Shown: positions 8,589-17,440, counted from the first letter of the stretch. The stretch is DNA of 64,000 nucleotides from Micrococcus sp023147585 (GCF_044872765.1 NZ_CP085253.1:1-64000); one strand, 5' to 3'. Notes: generated by a model from the sequence alone, not told the origin. Numbers and translations are program-made.

Positions 8589-9722
8589 ATGGCTGACACT
8601 GACTTCTCCGCAGAGATCGACGCTCTGCGCCACACCCTCGCCTCCATCGAGCAGGTCTCGGATGTCGAGCGCATCAAGGCGGACATCGATACCCTCGAGG
8701 CCCAGGCCTCCGCGCCGGACCTCTGGGACGACCCCGAGGCGGCCCAGAAGGTGACCTCCAAGCTCTCCCACCGCCAGGCGGACCTCAAGCGCATCACCTC
8801 GCTCGCGGACCGCATCGGGGACCTGGAGAGCCTCGTGGAGCTGGCCACCGAGGAGGGCGAGCCGGACCTGCTGGTGGAGGCGGACGAAGAGCTCGTCGGC
8901 ATCCGCAAGACCCTCGATGAGCTCGAGGTCGTCACGCTGCTCAGCGGCGAGTACGACCAGCGCGACGCCGTGATCACCATCCGCGCCGGCGCCGGCGGCG
9001 TGGACGCTGCCGACTTCGCCGAGACCCTCATGCGCATGTACCTGCGCTGGGCCGAGCAGAAGGGCTGGTCCACCAAGGTCATGGACACCGCTTATGCGGA
9101 GGAGGCGGGCCTGAAGTCCGTGACCTTCGAGGTCAACGCGCCCTTCGCGTTCGGCACCCTCTCCGTGGAGGCCGGCACGCACCGCCTGGTGCGCATCAGC
9201 CCCTTCGACAACCAGGGCCGCCGCCAGACCTCCTTCGCCGCCGTCGAGGTCGTGCCGCTCATCGAGTCGGACGACTCCATCGAGATCCCCGAGTCCGAGA
9301 TCAAGGTGGACGTGTTCCGCTCCTCGGGCCCCGGTGGCCAGTCCGTGAACACCACGGACTCCGCTGTGCGCATGACGCACATCCCCACGGGCATCGTCGT
9401 CTCCATGCAGAACGAGAAGTCGCAGATCCAGAACCGCGCCGCCGCCCTGCGCGTCCTCCAGTCCCGCCTGCTCCTGCAGCGCAAGGCCGAGGAGAACGCG
9501 AAGAAGAAGGAGATGGCCGGCGACGTGAAGGCGTCCTGGGGCGACCAGATGCGCTCCTACGTGCTGAACCCGTACCAGATGGTCAAGGATCTGCGCACGG
9601 GCCACGAGGAGGGCAACCCCGCCTCCGTGTTCGACGGTCAGATCACCGACTTCATCGACGCCGGCATCCGCTGGCGCGCCGAGCAAGCCCAGATCGCCCG
9701 CGACGAGGCCGAGCAGGCCTGA
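8589..9722 (+). CDS. prfB: peptide chain release factor 2
   Basis: This 377-residue factor ends translation at UGA and UAA. It carries the RF2 codon-recognition tripeptide SPF (RISPFDNQG) and the peptidyl-hydrolase motif GGQ (GPGGQSVNTTDSA). The frame is continuous: there is no in-frame TGA near codon 25 and no upstream Shine-Dalgarno-like slippage site. The autoregulatory frameshift of many bacterial prfB genes is therefore absent. The start is a leaderless ATG 9 bases after TAGACT. Confidence 0.95.
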   Translation: MADTDFSAEIDALRHTLASIEQVSDVERIKADIDTLEAQASAPDLWDDPEAAQKVTSKLSHRQADLKRITSLADRIGDLESLVELATEEGEPDLLVEADEELVGIRKTLDELEVVTLLSGEYDQRDAVITIRAGAGGVDAADFAETLMRMYLRWAEQKGWSTKVMDTAYAEEAGLKSVTFEVNAPFAFGTLSVEAGTHRLVRISPFDNQGRRQTSFAAVEVVPLIESDDSIEIPESEIKVDVFRSSGPGGQSVNTTDSAVRMTHIPTGIVVSMQNEKSQIQNRAAALRVLQSRLLLQRKAEENAKKKEMAGDVKASWGDQMRSYVLNPYQMVKDLRTGHEEGNPASVFDGQITDFIDAGIRWRAEQAQIARDEAEQA

Positions 9723-9752
9723 TCCCTCCCGGGGTGCCTCACCCCCGGGTCC

Positions 9753-9798
9753 CGACGCCGGCCCGCACCTTCCGCAGCGAAGGTGCGGGCCGGCGTCG
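9753..9798 (+). terminator. strong 20-bp hairpin terminator after prfB
   Basis: Two 20-base arms (9753-9772 and 9779-9798) are perfectly complementary with a 6-base loop, starting 30 bases after the prfB stop. Confidence 0.8.
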
Positions 9799-9846
9799 TC
9801 GGGGAGCCGATGCCGGACGCGGCTGGCCCGAACATGACCTGCGCCA

Positions 9847-9852
9847 TACACT
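9847..9852 (+). promoter_or_regulatory. candidate -10 box of the thiolase/CoA-transferase operon
   Basis: TACACT lies 70 bases before the thiolase ATG. This gene has a normal leader with a GGAGG ribosome site, unlike the leaderless genes around it. Confidence 0.4.
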
Positions 9853-9922
9853 GGCGGTGATCTCAGTTCATCGCCATTCACTGAGCCCGCGACGCCGGGC
9901 CCGCCCCCGCTGGAGGATCCTG

Positions 9923-11131
9923 ATGACCACCGAGCACCCCGCCCCGCAGCCCGCCGACGCAGTGATCGTGGGCGGCGCCCGCACCCCGTTCACCCGCCTG
10001 CTCGGCGGCCAGGCCTCCCTGACCGCCATGGACCTCGGCGCCCACGCGATCAGGCACGCGCTCGAGCGGGCGGGCGTCGGCGCGGACGAGGTGGACACCG
10101 TCATCATGGGCCAGGTCGTCCAGGCCGGGCAGGGGCAGAACCCCGCGCGCCAGTCCTCGCTCGCCGCGGGCCTGCCCTGGACGGTCCCCGCCATGACCGT
10201 CAACAAGGTCTGCCTCTCCGGCCTCACCGCGATCATCGACGCCGCACGCCTCATCCGCCTCGGCGACGCCGACGTCGTGGTGGCCGGCGGCCAGGAGTCC
10301 ATGACCAACGCCCCGCACCTGCTGCCCAAGGCGCGCGCCGGCTACAAGTACGGCGAGGTCACCGTGCTCGACTCCGTGGCCTACGACGGCCTCACGGACG
10401 CCCTGACCAAGGAGGCCATGGGCGAGCTGACCGAGTCCGGCAACGGCGAGCGAGGCCTCGACCGGGCGGCCCAGGACGAGATCGCGGCCGGGTCCCACCA
10501 GCGTGCCGCCGCCGCGCAGGCCGACGGCGTCTTCGAGGGCGAGATCGCCCCGATCGAGATCCCGCAGCGCAAGGGCGAGCCGGTGGTGGTCTCTGCGGAC
10601 GAGGGCGTCCGCGCCGACACCACCGCCGAGACTCTGGCGAAGCTCCGCCCCGCCTTCGCGAAGGAGGGCACCATCACCGCCGGCAACGCGTCGCCGCTCT
10701 CGGACGGCGCCGCCGCCGTCGTCGTGACCTCCCGCGCCTACGCCGAGGAGCACGGCCTGACGATCCTCGCCACGATCGGGGCCCCCGGCCAGACCGCGGG
10801 CCCGAAGGACTCCCAGCTGCACTCCCAGCCCTCGGACGCGATCTCCGCGGCCCTGGCCAAGCAGGGCTGGGAGGCCTCCGACCTCGACTTCATCGAGATC
10901 AACGAGGCGTTCGCCGCGGTGTCCCTGCAGTCGCTCAAGGACCTGGACTACTCCGCCGAGCAGTGCAATATCCACGGCGGCGCGATCGCCCTGGGCCACC
11001 CCATCGGCGCCTCCGGCGCCCGCCTGGCCCTGCACGCCGCCCTCGAGCTGGACCGCCGCCGCTCCGGCCGCACCGCCGTGGCCCTGTGCGGGGGCGGCGG
11101 TCAGGGCGAGGCCCTCATCCTGTTCCGCTGA
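9923..11131 (+). CDS. acetyl-CoA C-acetyltransferase (thiolase)
   Basis: This 402-residue enzyme makes or cleaves acetoacetyl-CoA. The nucleophilic Cys is in VNKVCLSGL near residue 93. The C-terminal motifs HPIGASGAR and CGGGGQG carry the catalytic His and second Cys. The start is ATG 9923, with GGAGG 8 bases upstream; the open frame extends further up without a plausible start. It is followed by both subunits of a 3-oxoacid CoA-transferase, so the three genes look like a ketone-body or acetoacetate degradation operon. Confidence 0.9.
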   Translation: MTTEHPAPQPADAVIVGGARTPFTRLLGGQASLTAMDLGAHAIRHALERAGVGADEVDTVIMGQVVQAGQGQNPARQSSLAAGLPWTVPAMTVNKVCLSGLTAIIDAARLIRLGDADVVVAGGQESMTNAPHLLPKARAGYKYGEVTVLDSVAYDGLTDALTKEAMGELTESGNGERGLDRAAQDEIAAGSHQRAAAAQADGVFEGEIAPIEIPQRKGEPVVVSADEGVRADTTAETLAKLRPAFAKEGTITAGNASPLSDGAAAVVVTSRAYAEEHGLTILATIGAPGQTAGPKDSQLHSQPSDAISAALAKQGWEASDLDFIEINEAFAAVSLQSLKDLDYSAEQCNIHGGAIALGHPIGASGARLALHAALELDRRRSGRTAVALCGGGGQGEALILFR

Positions 11132-11172
11132 CGCGGCACCGCCACGACCCGTCCCGCCCACGAAGGAGTCCC

Positions 11173-11994
11173 ATGGCCCTCGACAAGACCGTCGCCACCC
11201 CGGCCGAGGCGGTGGCGGACATCCCGTCCGGCGCCTCGCTCGCCGTCGGCGGGTTCGGCCTCTCCGGCAACCCCATCCAGCTCGTCGAGGCCCTGCTCGA
11301 GCAGGGCGCCGACGACCTCTCCGTCGTCTCGAACAACTGCGGCGTCGACGGCTGGGGGCTGGGGGTCCTGCTCTCGGCGCAGCGCATCCGCAAGATGACC
11401 AGCTCGTACGTGGGGGAGAACAAGGAGTTCGCCCGCCAGTACCTCGAGGGCGAGCTTGAGGTGGAGCTCGTGCCGCAGGGCACCCTCGCGGAGAAGCTGC
11501 GCGCCGGCGGCTCCGGCATCCCGGCGTTCTACACCCGCTCGGGCGTGGGCACGCAGGTCGCCGAGGGCGGCCTGCCCATGCGCTACGACGCCGAGGGGAA
11601 CGTGGTGAAGGCCTCGGAGGCCAAGCCGACGGGCACGTTCGTGCTGGGGGAGCAGTACGTCAGCGTCGACCCGGCCGAGCGCCAGGTCTACGTGCTCGAG
11701 GAGTCCATCGTCACGGACGTCGCGCTCGTGCACGCGAAGAAGGGCGACCGGCACGGCAACCTCGTCTTCAACAAGGCCGCCCGCCAGTTCTCCGTGCCCG
11801 CCGCGATGGCCGGGCGCGTGTGCATCGCACAGGTGGAGGAGCTCGTCGAGCCCGGGGAGATCGACCCGGACGAGGTCCACCTGCCGGGAGTGTTCGTGCA
11901 CCGGATCGTGGAGGTCGGCACGGACATCGAGAAGCCGATCGAGAAGCGCACCGTGCGTCAGGCCCCGGGCGAGGCCCAGGAGGAGACCCGATGA
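11173..11994 (+). CDS. scoA: 3-oxoacid CoA-transferase subunit A
   Basis: This 273-residue alpha subunit transfers CoA from succinyl-CoA to a 3-oxoacid such as acetoacetate. It has the CoA-transferase family I glycine motif (GGFGLSGNP) near residue 27 and the usual length. An AAGGAGTCCC ribosome site precedes the ATG. The stop overlaps scoB by 4 bases. The partner genes suggest acetoacetate as substrate, but related dicarboxylate-specific transferases share these motifs. Confidence 0.88.
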   Translation: MALDKTVATPAEAVADIPSGASLAVGGFGLSGNPIQLVEALLEQGADDLSVVSNNCGVDGWGLGVLLSAQRIRKMTSSYVGENKEFARQYLEGELEVELVPQGTLAEKLRAGGSGIPAFYTRSGVGTQVAEGGLPMRYDAEGNVVKASEAKPTGTFVLGEQYVSVDPAERQVYVLEESIVTDVALVHAKKGDRHGNLVFNKAARQFSVPAAMAGRVCIAQVEELVEPGEIDPDEVHLPGVFVHRIVEVGTDIEKPIEKRTVRQAPGEAQEETR

Positions 11995-12668
11995 CCGAGC
12001 AGACCGCCCCGGCCCAGCAGCCCGCCCCCCAGGGCCTCACCCGGGACCAGATGGCCGCCCGCGCCGCCCAGGAGCTCCCGGACGGCGCCTACGTGAACCT
12101 CGGCATCGGCATGCCCACGCTCATCCCGAACCACCTCCCCGAGGGTCGCACCGTGGTGCTGCAGTCGGAGAACGGGATCCTCGGCGTCGGCCCGTACCCG
12201 GACGAGGCCCACGTGGACCCGGACCTCATCAACGCCGGCAAGGAGACCGTCACGGTGAGCCCGGGCGCGTCCTTCTTCGACTCCGCGATGAGCTTCGGCA
12301 TGATCCGCGGCGGCAAGATCGACGTCGCCGTGCTGGGCGGCATGGAGGTCTCCGCGGCCGGCGACCTGGCCAACTGGATGGTGCCCGGCAAGATGGTCAA
12401 GGGCATGGGCGGCGCGATGGACCTCGTCCACGGCGCCGGCCGCGTGATCGTCATGATGGACCACGTCGCCAAGGACGGCACGCCCAAGATCGTCGCGCAG
12501 TGCTCGCTGCCGCTGACCGGCCGGGCGGTCGTGGACCGCATCATCACCGACCTCGCGGTGATCGACGTCGTCGGCACCCCGGAGCAGCCCGAGCTCACGC
12601 TCGTGGAGACCGCTCCCGGCGTGACCGAGGAGCAGGTGCGCGCCCTCACGGGGGCGCCGCTGTCCTGA
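11991..12668 (+). CDS. scoB: 3-oxoacid CoA-transferase subunit B
   Basis: This 225-residue beta subunit carries the catalytic glutamate in QSENGILGVGP, which forms the glutamyl-CoA thioester. The VNLGIGMPTLIP segment is also typical. It is coupled to scoA through ATGA. A proline- and glutamine-rich N-terminal stretch of about 20 residues precedes the conserved part. Confidence 0.9.
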   Translation: MTEQTAPAQQPAPQGLTRDQMAARAAQELPDGAYVNLGIGMPTLIPNHLPEGRTVVLQSENGILGVGPYPDEAHVDPDLINAGKETVTVSPGASFFDSAMSFGMIRGGKIDVAVLGGMEVSAAGDLANWMVPGKMVKGMGGAMDLVHGAGRVIVMMDHVAKDGTPKIVAQCSLPLTGRAVVDRIITDLAVIDVVGTPEQPELTLVETAPGVTEEQVRALTGAPLS

Positions 12669-12732
12669 CGCAGGGCTGCTACGCCCCCAGCGGAGCAACC
12701 GGCCCGCCCGCCGCCGCGGGCGGGCCGTCCCG

Positions 12733-12738
12733 TAGACT
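12733..12738 (+). promoter_or_regulatory. candidate -10 box of smpB
   Basis: TAGACT lies 47 bases upstream of the smpB ATG. Here a leader and a GGAAGGAG ribosome site are present. Confidence 0.4.
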
Positions 12739-12785
12739 GGGTGACCCTGTGTCACGCGCGCATCGCAAGCGGAAGGAGCCCGGCC

Positions 12786-13295
12786 ATGGGAAAGAACGCG
12801 AAGGGCAAGGCCGCCAAGCAGCCGGCGCCCGGCGAGCGCATGGTGATCGCCTCCAACCGCAAGGCCCGGCACGACTACACCATCCTCGACACCTACGAGG
12901 CCGGCTTGGTCCTGACCGGCACAGAGGTGAAGTCGCTGCGCGAGGGCAAGGCGTCCCTGGTGGACGGGTTCGCCGTGTTCTACCGGGACGAGCTGTTCCT
13001 GGAGCAGGTGTACATCCCCGAGTACCTCAACGGCTCGTGGACCAACCACGCCGCCCGCCGGCGCCGCAAGCTCCTCCTGCACCGTGCGGAGCTGATCAAG
13101 ATCAGCCGTGAGATCCAGGAGTCGGGCCTGACCATCGTGCCGCTGCAGCTGTACTTCCTGGACGGCCGGGTCAAGGTGGAGATCGGGATCGCGCGCGGCA
13201 ACCGGGAGTACGACAAGCGCCACGTGCTGCGCGAGAAGCAGGACGCCCGCGAGGCGCAGCGCGCCATGCGGGCCCGCAACCGCCGCGCGGCCTGA
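12786..13295 (+). CDS. smpB: SsrA-binding protein SmpB
   Basis: This 169-residue protein binds tmRNA and brings it to stalled ribosomes. Conserved features are the N-terminal NRKARHDY, GTEVKSLREGK and the basic C-terminal tail (KQDAREAQRAMRARNRR) that enters the empty mRNA channel. The start at 12786 is supported by AAGGAG upstream and by family length. It lies directly before its RNA partner ssrA, a common arrangement. Confidence 0.95.
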   Translation: MGKNAKGKAAKQPAPGERMVIASNRKARHDYTILDTYEAGLVLTGTEVKSLREGKASLVDGFAVFYRDELFLEQVYIPEYLNGSWTNHAARRRRKLLLHRAELIKISREIQESGLTIVPLQLYFLDGRVKVEIGIARGNREYDKRHVLREKQDAREAQRAMRARNRRAA

Positions 13296-13352
13296 GCGGA
13301 GGCGGCCGGCACCCGGACGGCCGGCACTCGGGCGCGCGCGGGGCCCCCTTGC

Positions 13353-13380
13353 GGGAATGATCCCCGCCCGTGGTACGTTG
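13353..13380 (+). promoter_or_regulatory. SigR-type promoter of ssrA
   Basis: GGGAAT (13353-13358) and GTTG (13377-13380) are separated by exactly 18 bases. This matches the promoter consensus of SigR/SigH-type thiol-stress sigma factors of actinobacteria (GGGAAT-N18-GTT). It sits about 75 bases before the mature tmRNA 5' end. A sigR-rsrA pair is present at 27.1-28.2 kb. Confidence 0.75.
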
Positions 13381-13452
13381 TCCATCTCGCAGGCCCGTTC
13401 AGGCGGGTTCGCGCGAGTGGTGATTGACAACCTCATAGAGGAGTCGCCCCCA

Positions 13453-13820
13453 GGGGCCGATCGGTTTCGACGGTGTGTGTCGAGTCGGGGGAAGCGGGCC
13501 GAGGATGCAGAGTCATCTCGTCAACGCTCTCTGCAAACCAATAAGTGCCACTTCTAAGCGCACTGACTTCGCTCTCGCTGCCTGATCAGTGACCGAGTCC
13601 GTCATCCCGGGATCGCTGTCGTCCCGGATCATGGCGTCAGCTAGATAGCCACTGGGCGTCACCCTCGCCGGGGGTCGTGATGCCGACATCAATCCGGCTG
13701 GGCCCGGGTTGTCCGCCCGTCTGCGGGACGGACAGGGCCGAGCAACACCCATAGCAGACTGCGCCCGGAGAAGACCTGGCAACACCACATCGGACGCGGG
13801 TTCAATTCCCGCCGGCTCCA
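13453..13820 (+). ncRNA. ssrA: transfer-messenger RNA (tmRNA)
   Basis: The RNA frees ribosomes stalled on broken mRNA and tags the product for proteolysis. The tRNA-like part is formed by the 5' end GGGGCCGATCGGTTTCGACG and the 3' end with TTCAATTCCCGCC and CGGCTCC; the acceptor stem pairs 7 bases with one G-U. The CCA is not encoded. The tag reading frame is 13547-13585, resuming at GCC and encoding ATSKRTDFALAA before TGA. This resembles known actinobacterial tags ending ALAA. The 5' and 3' ends are inferred from base pairing. Confidence 0.93.
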
Positions 13821-13832
13821 CTCACCACCACG

Positions 13833-13869
13833 GGAAGGCCCCGGAATCGTCACGATTCCGGGGCCTTCC
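13833..13869 (+). terminator. terminator of ssrA
   Basis: A 17-bp perfect hairpin (13833-13849 with 13853-13869, loop TCA) follows 12 bases after the tmRNA end. Confidence 0.8.
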
Positions 13870-14155
13870 TCGTGTCCGCGCCCGGTGTGCGGCGACCCGT
13901 GCCCGGACCGCAGAATGGCCGTCAGACGAGAGGGGACGGGGATGCACCTCGATGTATGGGCGGCGACGACGGGTGTCGAGGTGTCGAGATGCAGCGAAAA
14001 CTGCACAAACGCACAAATATGCTGCATACGCGATTTTGGACCCGAGCTCTTGACAATCGCTCCCGCCCTACTAGACCGATGTAGGGAAGACCGCACAAGG
14101 GCGTAACTACGCCGCATCCCGCGACACGCCCCTAAGAGCGTGACAACCCCTGGGC
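13870..14155. other. non-coding stretch between ssrA and the first IS256 copy
   Basis: I see no convincing gene here. It contains an A+T-richer patch around 13985-14060, an inverted repeat ATGCAGC (13989-13995) and GCTGCAT (14021-14027), and a good sigma-70-like promoter: TTGACA (14050-14055), 16 bases, TAGACC (14072-14077), pointing right. The promoter may once have served the DinB gene now on the far side of the IS256 insertion. Confidence 0.5.
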
Positions 14156-15577
14156 AGTTGAGTCCCTGATAGTGGTGTAACCCTCCCCGGCCGCCAACAC
14201 CGTCCCCAGCATGGACGCGGTCACCGTGGGAGCCTTCGAGTGAACCTTCCACAGCACTCTCGAAAGGGACATCACCACGATGACCGCTCCTCACATTGTC
14301 GACCCTGAACGCCTGCTACGCGAAGCGATCGGCGAAGCCTCGCCGGACTTGTTGCGCCACCTGCTGCAGACCGTGATCAACGCCCTGCTCAGCGCTGACG
14401 CAGACGCGGTCTGCGGCGCCGAGTACGGCACCGCTTCTGATACCCGCACCGCACAGCGCAACGGGTACCGCCACCGGCCCCTCGACACCCGCGCCGGCAC
14501 GATCGACGTGGCCATCCCGAAACTGCGCGCCGGCACGTACTTCCCAGAGTGGCTGCTCGAGCGACGCAAGCGGGCCGAGTCCGCGTTGATCACGGTCGTC
14601 GCCGACTGCTACCTCGCTGGGGTCTCCACCCGACGCATGGACAAGCTCGTGCGCCAGCTGGGCATCGACTCGCTCTCGAAGTCCCAGGTCAGCCGGATGG
14701 CCGCCGAGCTGGACGAGCACATCGACGCGTTCCGGCACCGCCCGCTGGGGGATGCCGGCCCGTTCGTGTTCCTCGCCGCGGACGCCCTGACCATGAAGGT
14801 TCGCGAGGGTGGTCGGGTGATCAACGCGGTGGCCATGGTCGCCACCGGCGTCAACGCTGACGGGCGACGTGAGGTACTCGGGCTGCGGGTGGCCACCACG
14901 GAGTCAGGCGCGGCGTGGAACGAGTTCTTCGCTGATCTGGTCGCCCGCGGCCTTCACGGGGTGAGACTGGTGACTTCGGACTCCCACCGTGGCCTGGTCG
15001 AAGCCATCGCGGCGAACCTGCCCGGGGCCGTGTGGCAGCGGTGCCGCACGCACTATGCCGCGAACCTGATGGCGGTGACCCCGAAGGCCATGTGGCCGGC
15101 GGTGAAGGCCATGCTCCACAGCGTCTACGACCAGCCTGACGGGCCGGCGGTGCACGCCCAGTTCGACCGGCTCTTGGACTACGTGGCCGAGCGGTTGCCC
15201 GCCGTGGCTGGGCACCTCGATGCTGCTCGGGAGGACATCCTCGCGTTCATCTCGTTCCCGAAGGACGTGTGGTCCCAGATCTGGTCGAACAACCCTGCCG
15301 AGCGCCTGAATCGGGAGATCCGGCGCCGCACGGACGCGGTGGGCATCTTCCCGAACCGGGATGCCGTGGTGCGGCTCGTGGGGGCCGTGTTGGCTGAGCA
15401 GACGGATGAGTGGGCCGAGGGCCGCCGGTACCTCGGTCTCGAGCTGCTGGCCCGCTGCCGCGAGCCCCTCACGCAAGAACCGGGCACCGTGATGGGCACG
15501 GAGGTGATGCCGGCCCTGGCCTGATTCTCATGCCTCGAAGACGGTTACACCACTTCCAGGGACTTGACCCCCTGGGC
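14148..15577 (+). mobile_element. IS256-family insertion sequence, copy 1, with 8-bp target duplication
   Basis: The element spans 14156-15569 (1414 bp). Its ends are imperfect inverted repeats (22 of 27 bases match) that share AGTGGTGTAACC and AGTCCCTG. It is flanked by the direct repeat CCCTGGGC at 14148-14155 and 15570-15577. Inside lies one transposase gene. The sequence appears identical to copy 2, which points to recent activity. Confidence 0.9.
14280..15524 (+). CDS. IS256-family (mutator type) transposase, copy 1
   Basis: This 414-residue transposase shows the DDE acidic residues in the usual places: LAADALTMKV near residue 167, VTSDSHRGL near 235, and NNPAERLNREIRRR near 340. N-terminal features such as QRNGYRHR and LRAGTYFPEWLLERR are also typical of the family. 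It looks intact. A good ribosome site (GAAAGGGAC) precedes the ATG. The protein is identical to that of copy 2. Confidence 0.95.
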   Translation: MTAPHIVDPERLLREAIGEASPDLLRHLLQTVINALLSADADAVCGAEYGTASDTRTAQRNGYRHRPLDTRAGTIDVAIPKLRAGTYFPEWLLERRKRAESALITVVADCYLAGVSTRRMDKLVRQLGIDSLSKSQVSRMAAELDEHIDAFRHRPLGDAGPFVFLAADALTMKVREGGRVINAVAMVATGVNADGRREVLGLRVATTESGAAWNEFFADLVARGLHGVRLVTSDSHRGLVEAIAANLPGAVWQRCRTHYAANLMAVTPKAMWPAVKAMLHSVYDQPDGPAVHAQFDRLLDYVAERLPAVAGHLDAAREDILAFISFPKDVWSQIWSNNPAERLNREIRRRTDAVGIFPNRDAVVRLVGAVLAEQTDEWAEGRRYLGLELLARCREPLTQEPGTVMGTEVMPALA

Positions 15578-15674
15578 TGGAGGCCCGCTGGACTGCCCTC
15601 GACAGGGGCCCCGGCGGGGACAAACACTCGGGGCGATGCTGCGACGTCGCCGCGGCAAGGGGCAGGATGACCCC

Positions 15675-16166
15675 ATGCCCAACCCTGACGCCCCGCAGTA
15701 CTACCGCGCTGACTTCGACCTGCAGATCCGCGAGTTCATCGACCAGCACCGGGACATGCTGGCTGCATGCCTCGACGGCCTCACCGAAGAGGAGGCACGC
15801 GTGCGACTCGTCCCCTCGCAGACCACCCTGCTGGGACTGGTGAAGCACGCCGCGTTCGTCGAAAGGGTCTGGTTCTCCGAGGCCCCGACCGGGCGCAGCC
15901 GAGCAGACCTCGGCATCCCTGAGACCCCCGACGACTCCTTCGAGCTGTCCGCCGAGGACACCATCGATTCCGTGATCTCAGACTTCTCGCAGGCATGCGA
16001 CAACTCCCGGCGTGCCGTCCTGGATGCTGACGGTGATGTCACCTGGGAAGGGAATCGGCGAGGGTCCCTGAGTCTGCGATGGATCCAGCTCCACGTGCTG
16101 AGGGAGCACGCCCAGCACTGCGGCCATGCGGACATCCTGCGGGAGCAGGTTCTCGCACGCCGCTGA
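15675..16166 (+). CDS. DinB-superfamily (DUF664-like) protein
   Basis: This 163-residue protein has the four-helix DinB/mycothiol-transferase-like pattern: YYRADFDLQIREFIDQHRDML, LVKHAAFVERVWF, and a C-terminal HVLREHAQHCGHADILRE with metal-binding His residues. Such proteins often act with mycothiol or are of unknown function. Start ATG 15675 has GGGGCAGGATG-like purines upstream. The IS256 copy ends 105 bases before it and may have displaced its promoter. Confidence 0.8.
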   Translation: MPNPDAPQYYRADFDLQIREFIDQHRDMLAACLDGLTEEEARVRLVPSQTTLLGLVKHAAFVERVWFSEAPTGRSRADLGIPETPDDSFELSAEDTIDSVISDFSQACDNSRRAVLDADGDVTWEGNRRGSLSLRWIQLHVLREHAQHCGHADILREQVLARR

Positions 16167-16273
16167 ACCGCAGGGGAATCACCCCACCGTTGCACAGCAG
16201 CGATGGGGCTGGCCGTGCAGTCTGCGTGGTACTTCGACAGCGGCCAGAGAGGCAGCCCCCCCCGGGGGGGTAA

Positions 16274-16510
16274 TCATCCGCCCTGGGCGAGAATTCGCGA
16301 CAGCGTCGTTCGCCCAAGGTCGGCCATGTGGGGGTTGGACTCGTTGTAGAACCAGACGAGACCAACAGCCTGTTGGAAAGCCCATGCTTCCACGCGAGCC
16401 CACAGCTCCTCATCGGCCTTGAGCGCGGTTCGCAGGACGGTCCGAACGGGCTCATCGAACAGGTGCCAGGCGCACACTGTGCTGCCGGCCGGTGCGAGGA
16501 TGGACGACAT
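16274..16510 (-). pseudogene. phosphotransferase (APH-like) C-terminal remnant
   Basis: A minus-strand frame of 78 codons encodes AWHLFDEPVRTVLRTALKAD followed by EELWARVEAWAFQQAVGLVW and SNPHMADLGRTTLSRILA. This matches the last 65 or so residues of aminoglycoside/macrolide-type phosphotransferase-fold proteins. The catalytic loop and ATP-binding lobe are missing, because the DJ-1 gene on the other strand starts where the rest should lie. It is a truncated relic. The family call is by pattern memory. Confidence 0.6.
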
Positions 16511-17135
16511 GACGGCGACTCCCCCGGCACCACGTCGTGTCTGCATCGTGCTCTTCGAGGGCTTCGAACTGCTGGACGTCTTCGGCCCTGCCGAGCTCTT
16601 CGGGCTGGTCCCACAAGTGAGCGTGGAGTACGTCGGCCCTCAGCCCGGCCCGGTCACCAGCTCCCACGGCGCCCAGGTCGTCGCAGACCTCGCCTACGCA
16701 GACCTCGCCCAGCCCGGCATCCTGCTGGTCCCCGGCGGCCAGGGGACCCGTCGGCTCGTGCACGACCAGGAGTTCCTCACTTGGTTGCGGCATGTGGCCG
16801 GCACAGCGCAGATCCTCGCCTCCGTGTGCACCGGTTCGGCTCTCCTCGCCGCGGCCGGTCTGCTCGAGGGTCATCAGGCGACCTCGAACAAACGTGCCTT
16901 CACGTGGGCCACCGGCTTCGGCACGCACGTGGACTGGCAGGCACAGGCCCGGTGGGTCCAGGACAGGAACCGGTGGACGTCCTCTGGTGTAGCCGCAGGC
17001 ATGGACATGACCGCCGCACTGATCACCGAACTGCATGGCGAGGCCGTCGCCGAAGCGGCCACACGCCGCGCAGAGTACGAGCCCCACACGGATAGCTCCT
17101 GGGACCCGTTCGCCGCCCACCACGGCTTGAGCTGA
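16509..17135 (+). CDS. DJ-1/PfpI family protein
   Basis: This 208-residue protein has the glutamine-amidotransferase-like fold of the DJ-1/PfpI family. The nucleophile elbow Cys is in ASVCTGSALLAAAGLL near residue 98, and ILLVPGGQGTRR lies before it. Family members include isonitrile hydratases, glyoxalase III types and stress chaperones, so the activity is open. I chose ATG 16509 because GAGGA sits 8 bases upstream. Its start codon overlaps, on the other strand, the start of the phosphotransferase relic. Confidence 0.85.
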   Translation: MTATPPAPRRVCIVLFEGFELLDVFGPAELFGLVPQVSVEYVGPQPGPVTSSHGAQVVADLAYADLAQPGILLVPGGQGTRRLVHDQEFLTWLRHVAGTAQILASVCTGSALLAAAGLLEGHQATSNKRAFTWATGFGTHVDWQAQARWVQDRNRWTSSGVAAGMDMTAALITELHGEAVAEAATRRAEYEPHTDSSWDPFAAHHGLS

Positions 17136-17440
17136 TCTCTTCCCTTCCCACCCCATGGCGGCGGCCCGGACTACCCCGAGCCGTCGTCGTTGCCTCCCAC
17201 GACCGGTGGCTCCCACATCGTGTCGCACTCCTCTCCCTTCGGGCCTCACCGACGTGCGCCGGCGACGTGCCCCAGGGGCATGTTCTCCTGCGCCGGTCCA
17301 TCCACAGGACCACGCGGGCGCCTGCCTAGCGCACACCGGCTGACGTACCAGCGTGGTCCCGCAGGGGCCTCCACAGGGGGTGGTGTCCGCTCGGGGCCGG
17401 GCGGGCACCTCCAACTGCCTCCGCCACGGGGTGGGACCTA
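17136..17440. other. non-coding stretch before the solo IS5 end
   Basis: I see no gene or clear signal in these 305 bases. They end at the TA next to a solo IS5-family end. Confidence 0.5.

Noticed and set aside
8589..8700. Programmed +1 frameshift in prfB
   Set aside because: The frame is continuous from ATG to stop with no internal TGA and no slippage signal, so this gene does not use the autoregulatory shift.
5684..9088. Very long minus-strand frame of 1134 codons over sdhA, sdhC and prfB
   Set aside because: High G+C opens long false frames. sdhA and prfB explain the region, and the extra part has no domain.
13424..13452. Housekeeping promoter of ssrA from TTGACA at 13424
   Set aside because: No -10 hexamer lies at the right distance, and the start would fall inside the mature tmRNA.
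13885..14106. 73-codon ORF between ssrA and IS256
   Set aside because: No ribosome site, no known domain, odd composition with many Cys and Arg. Probably not a gene.
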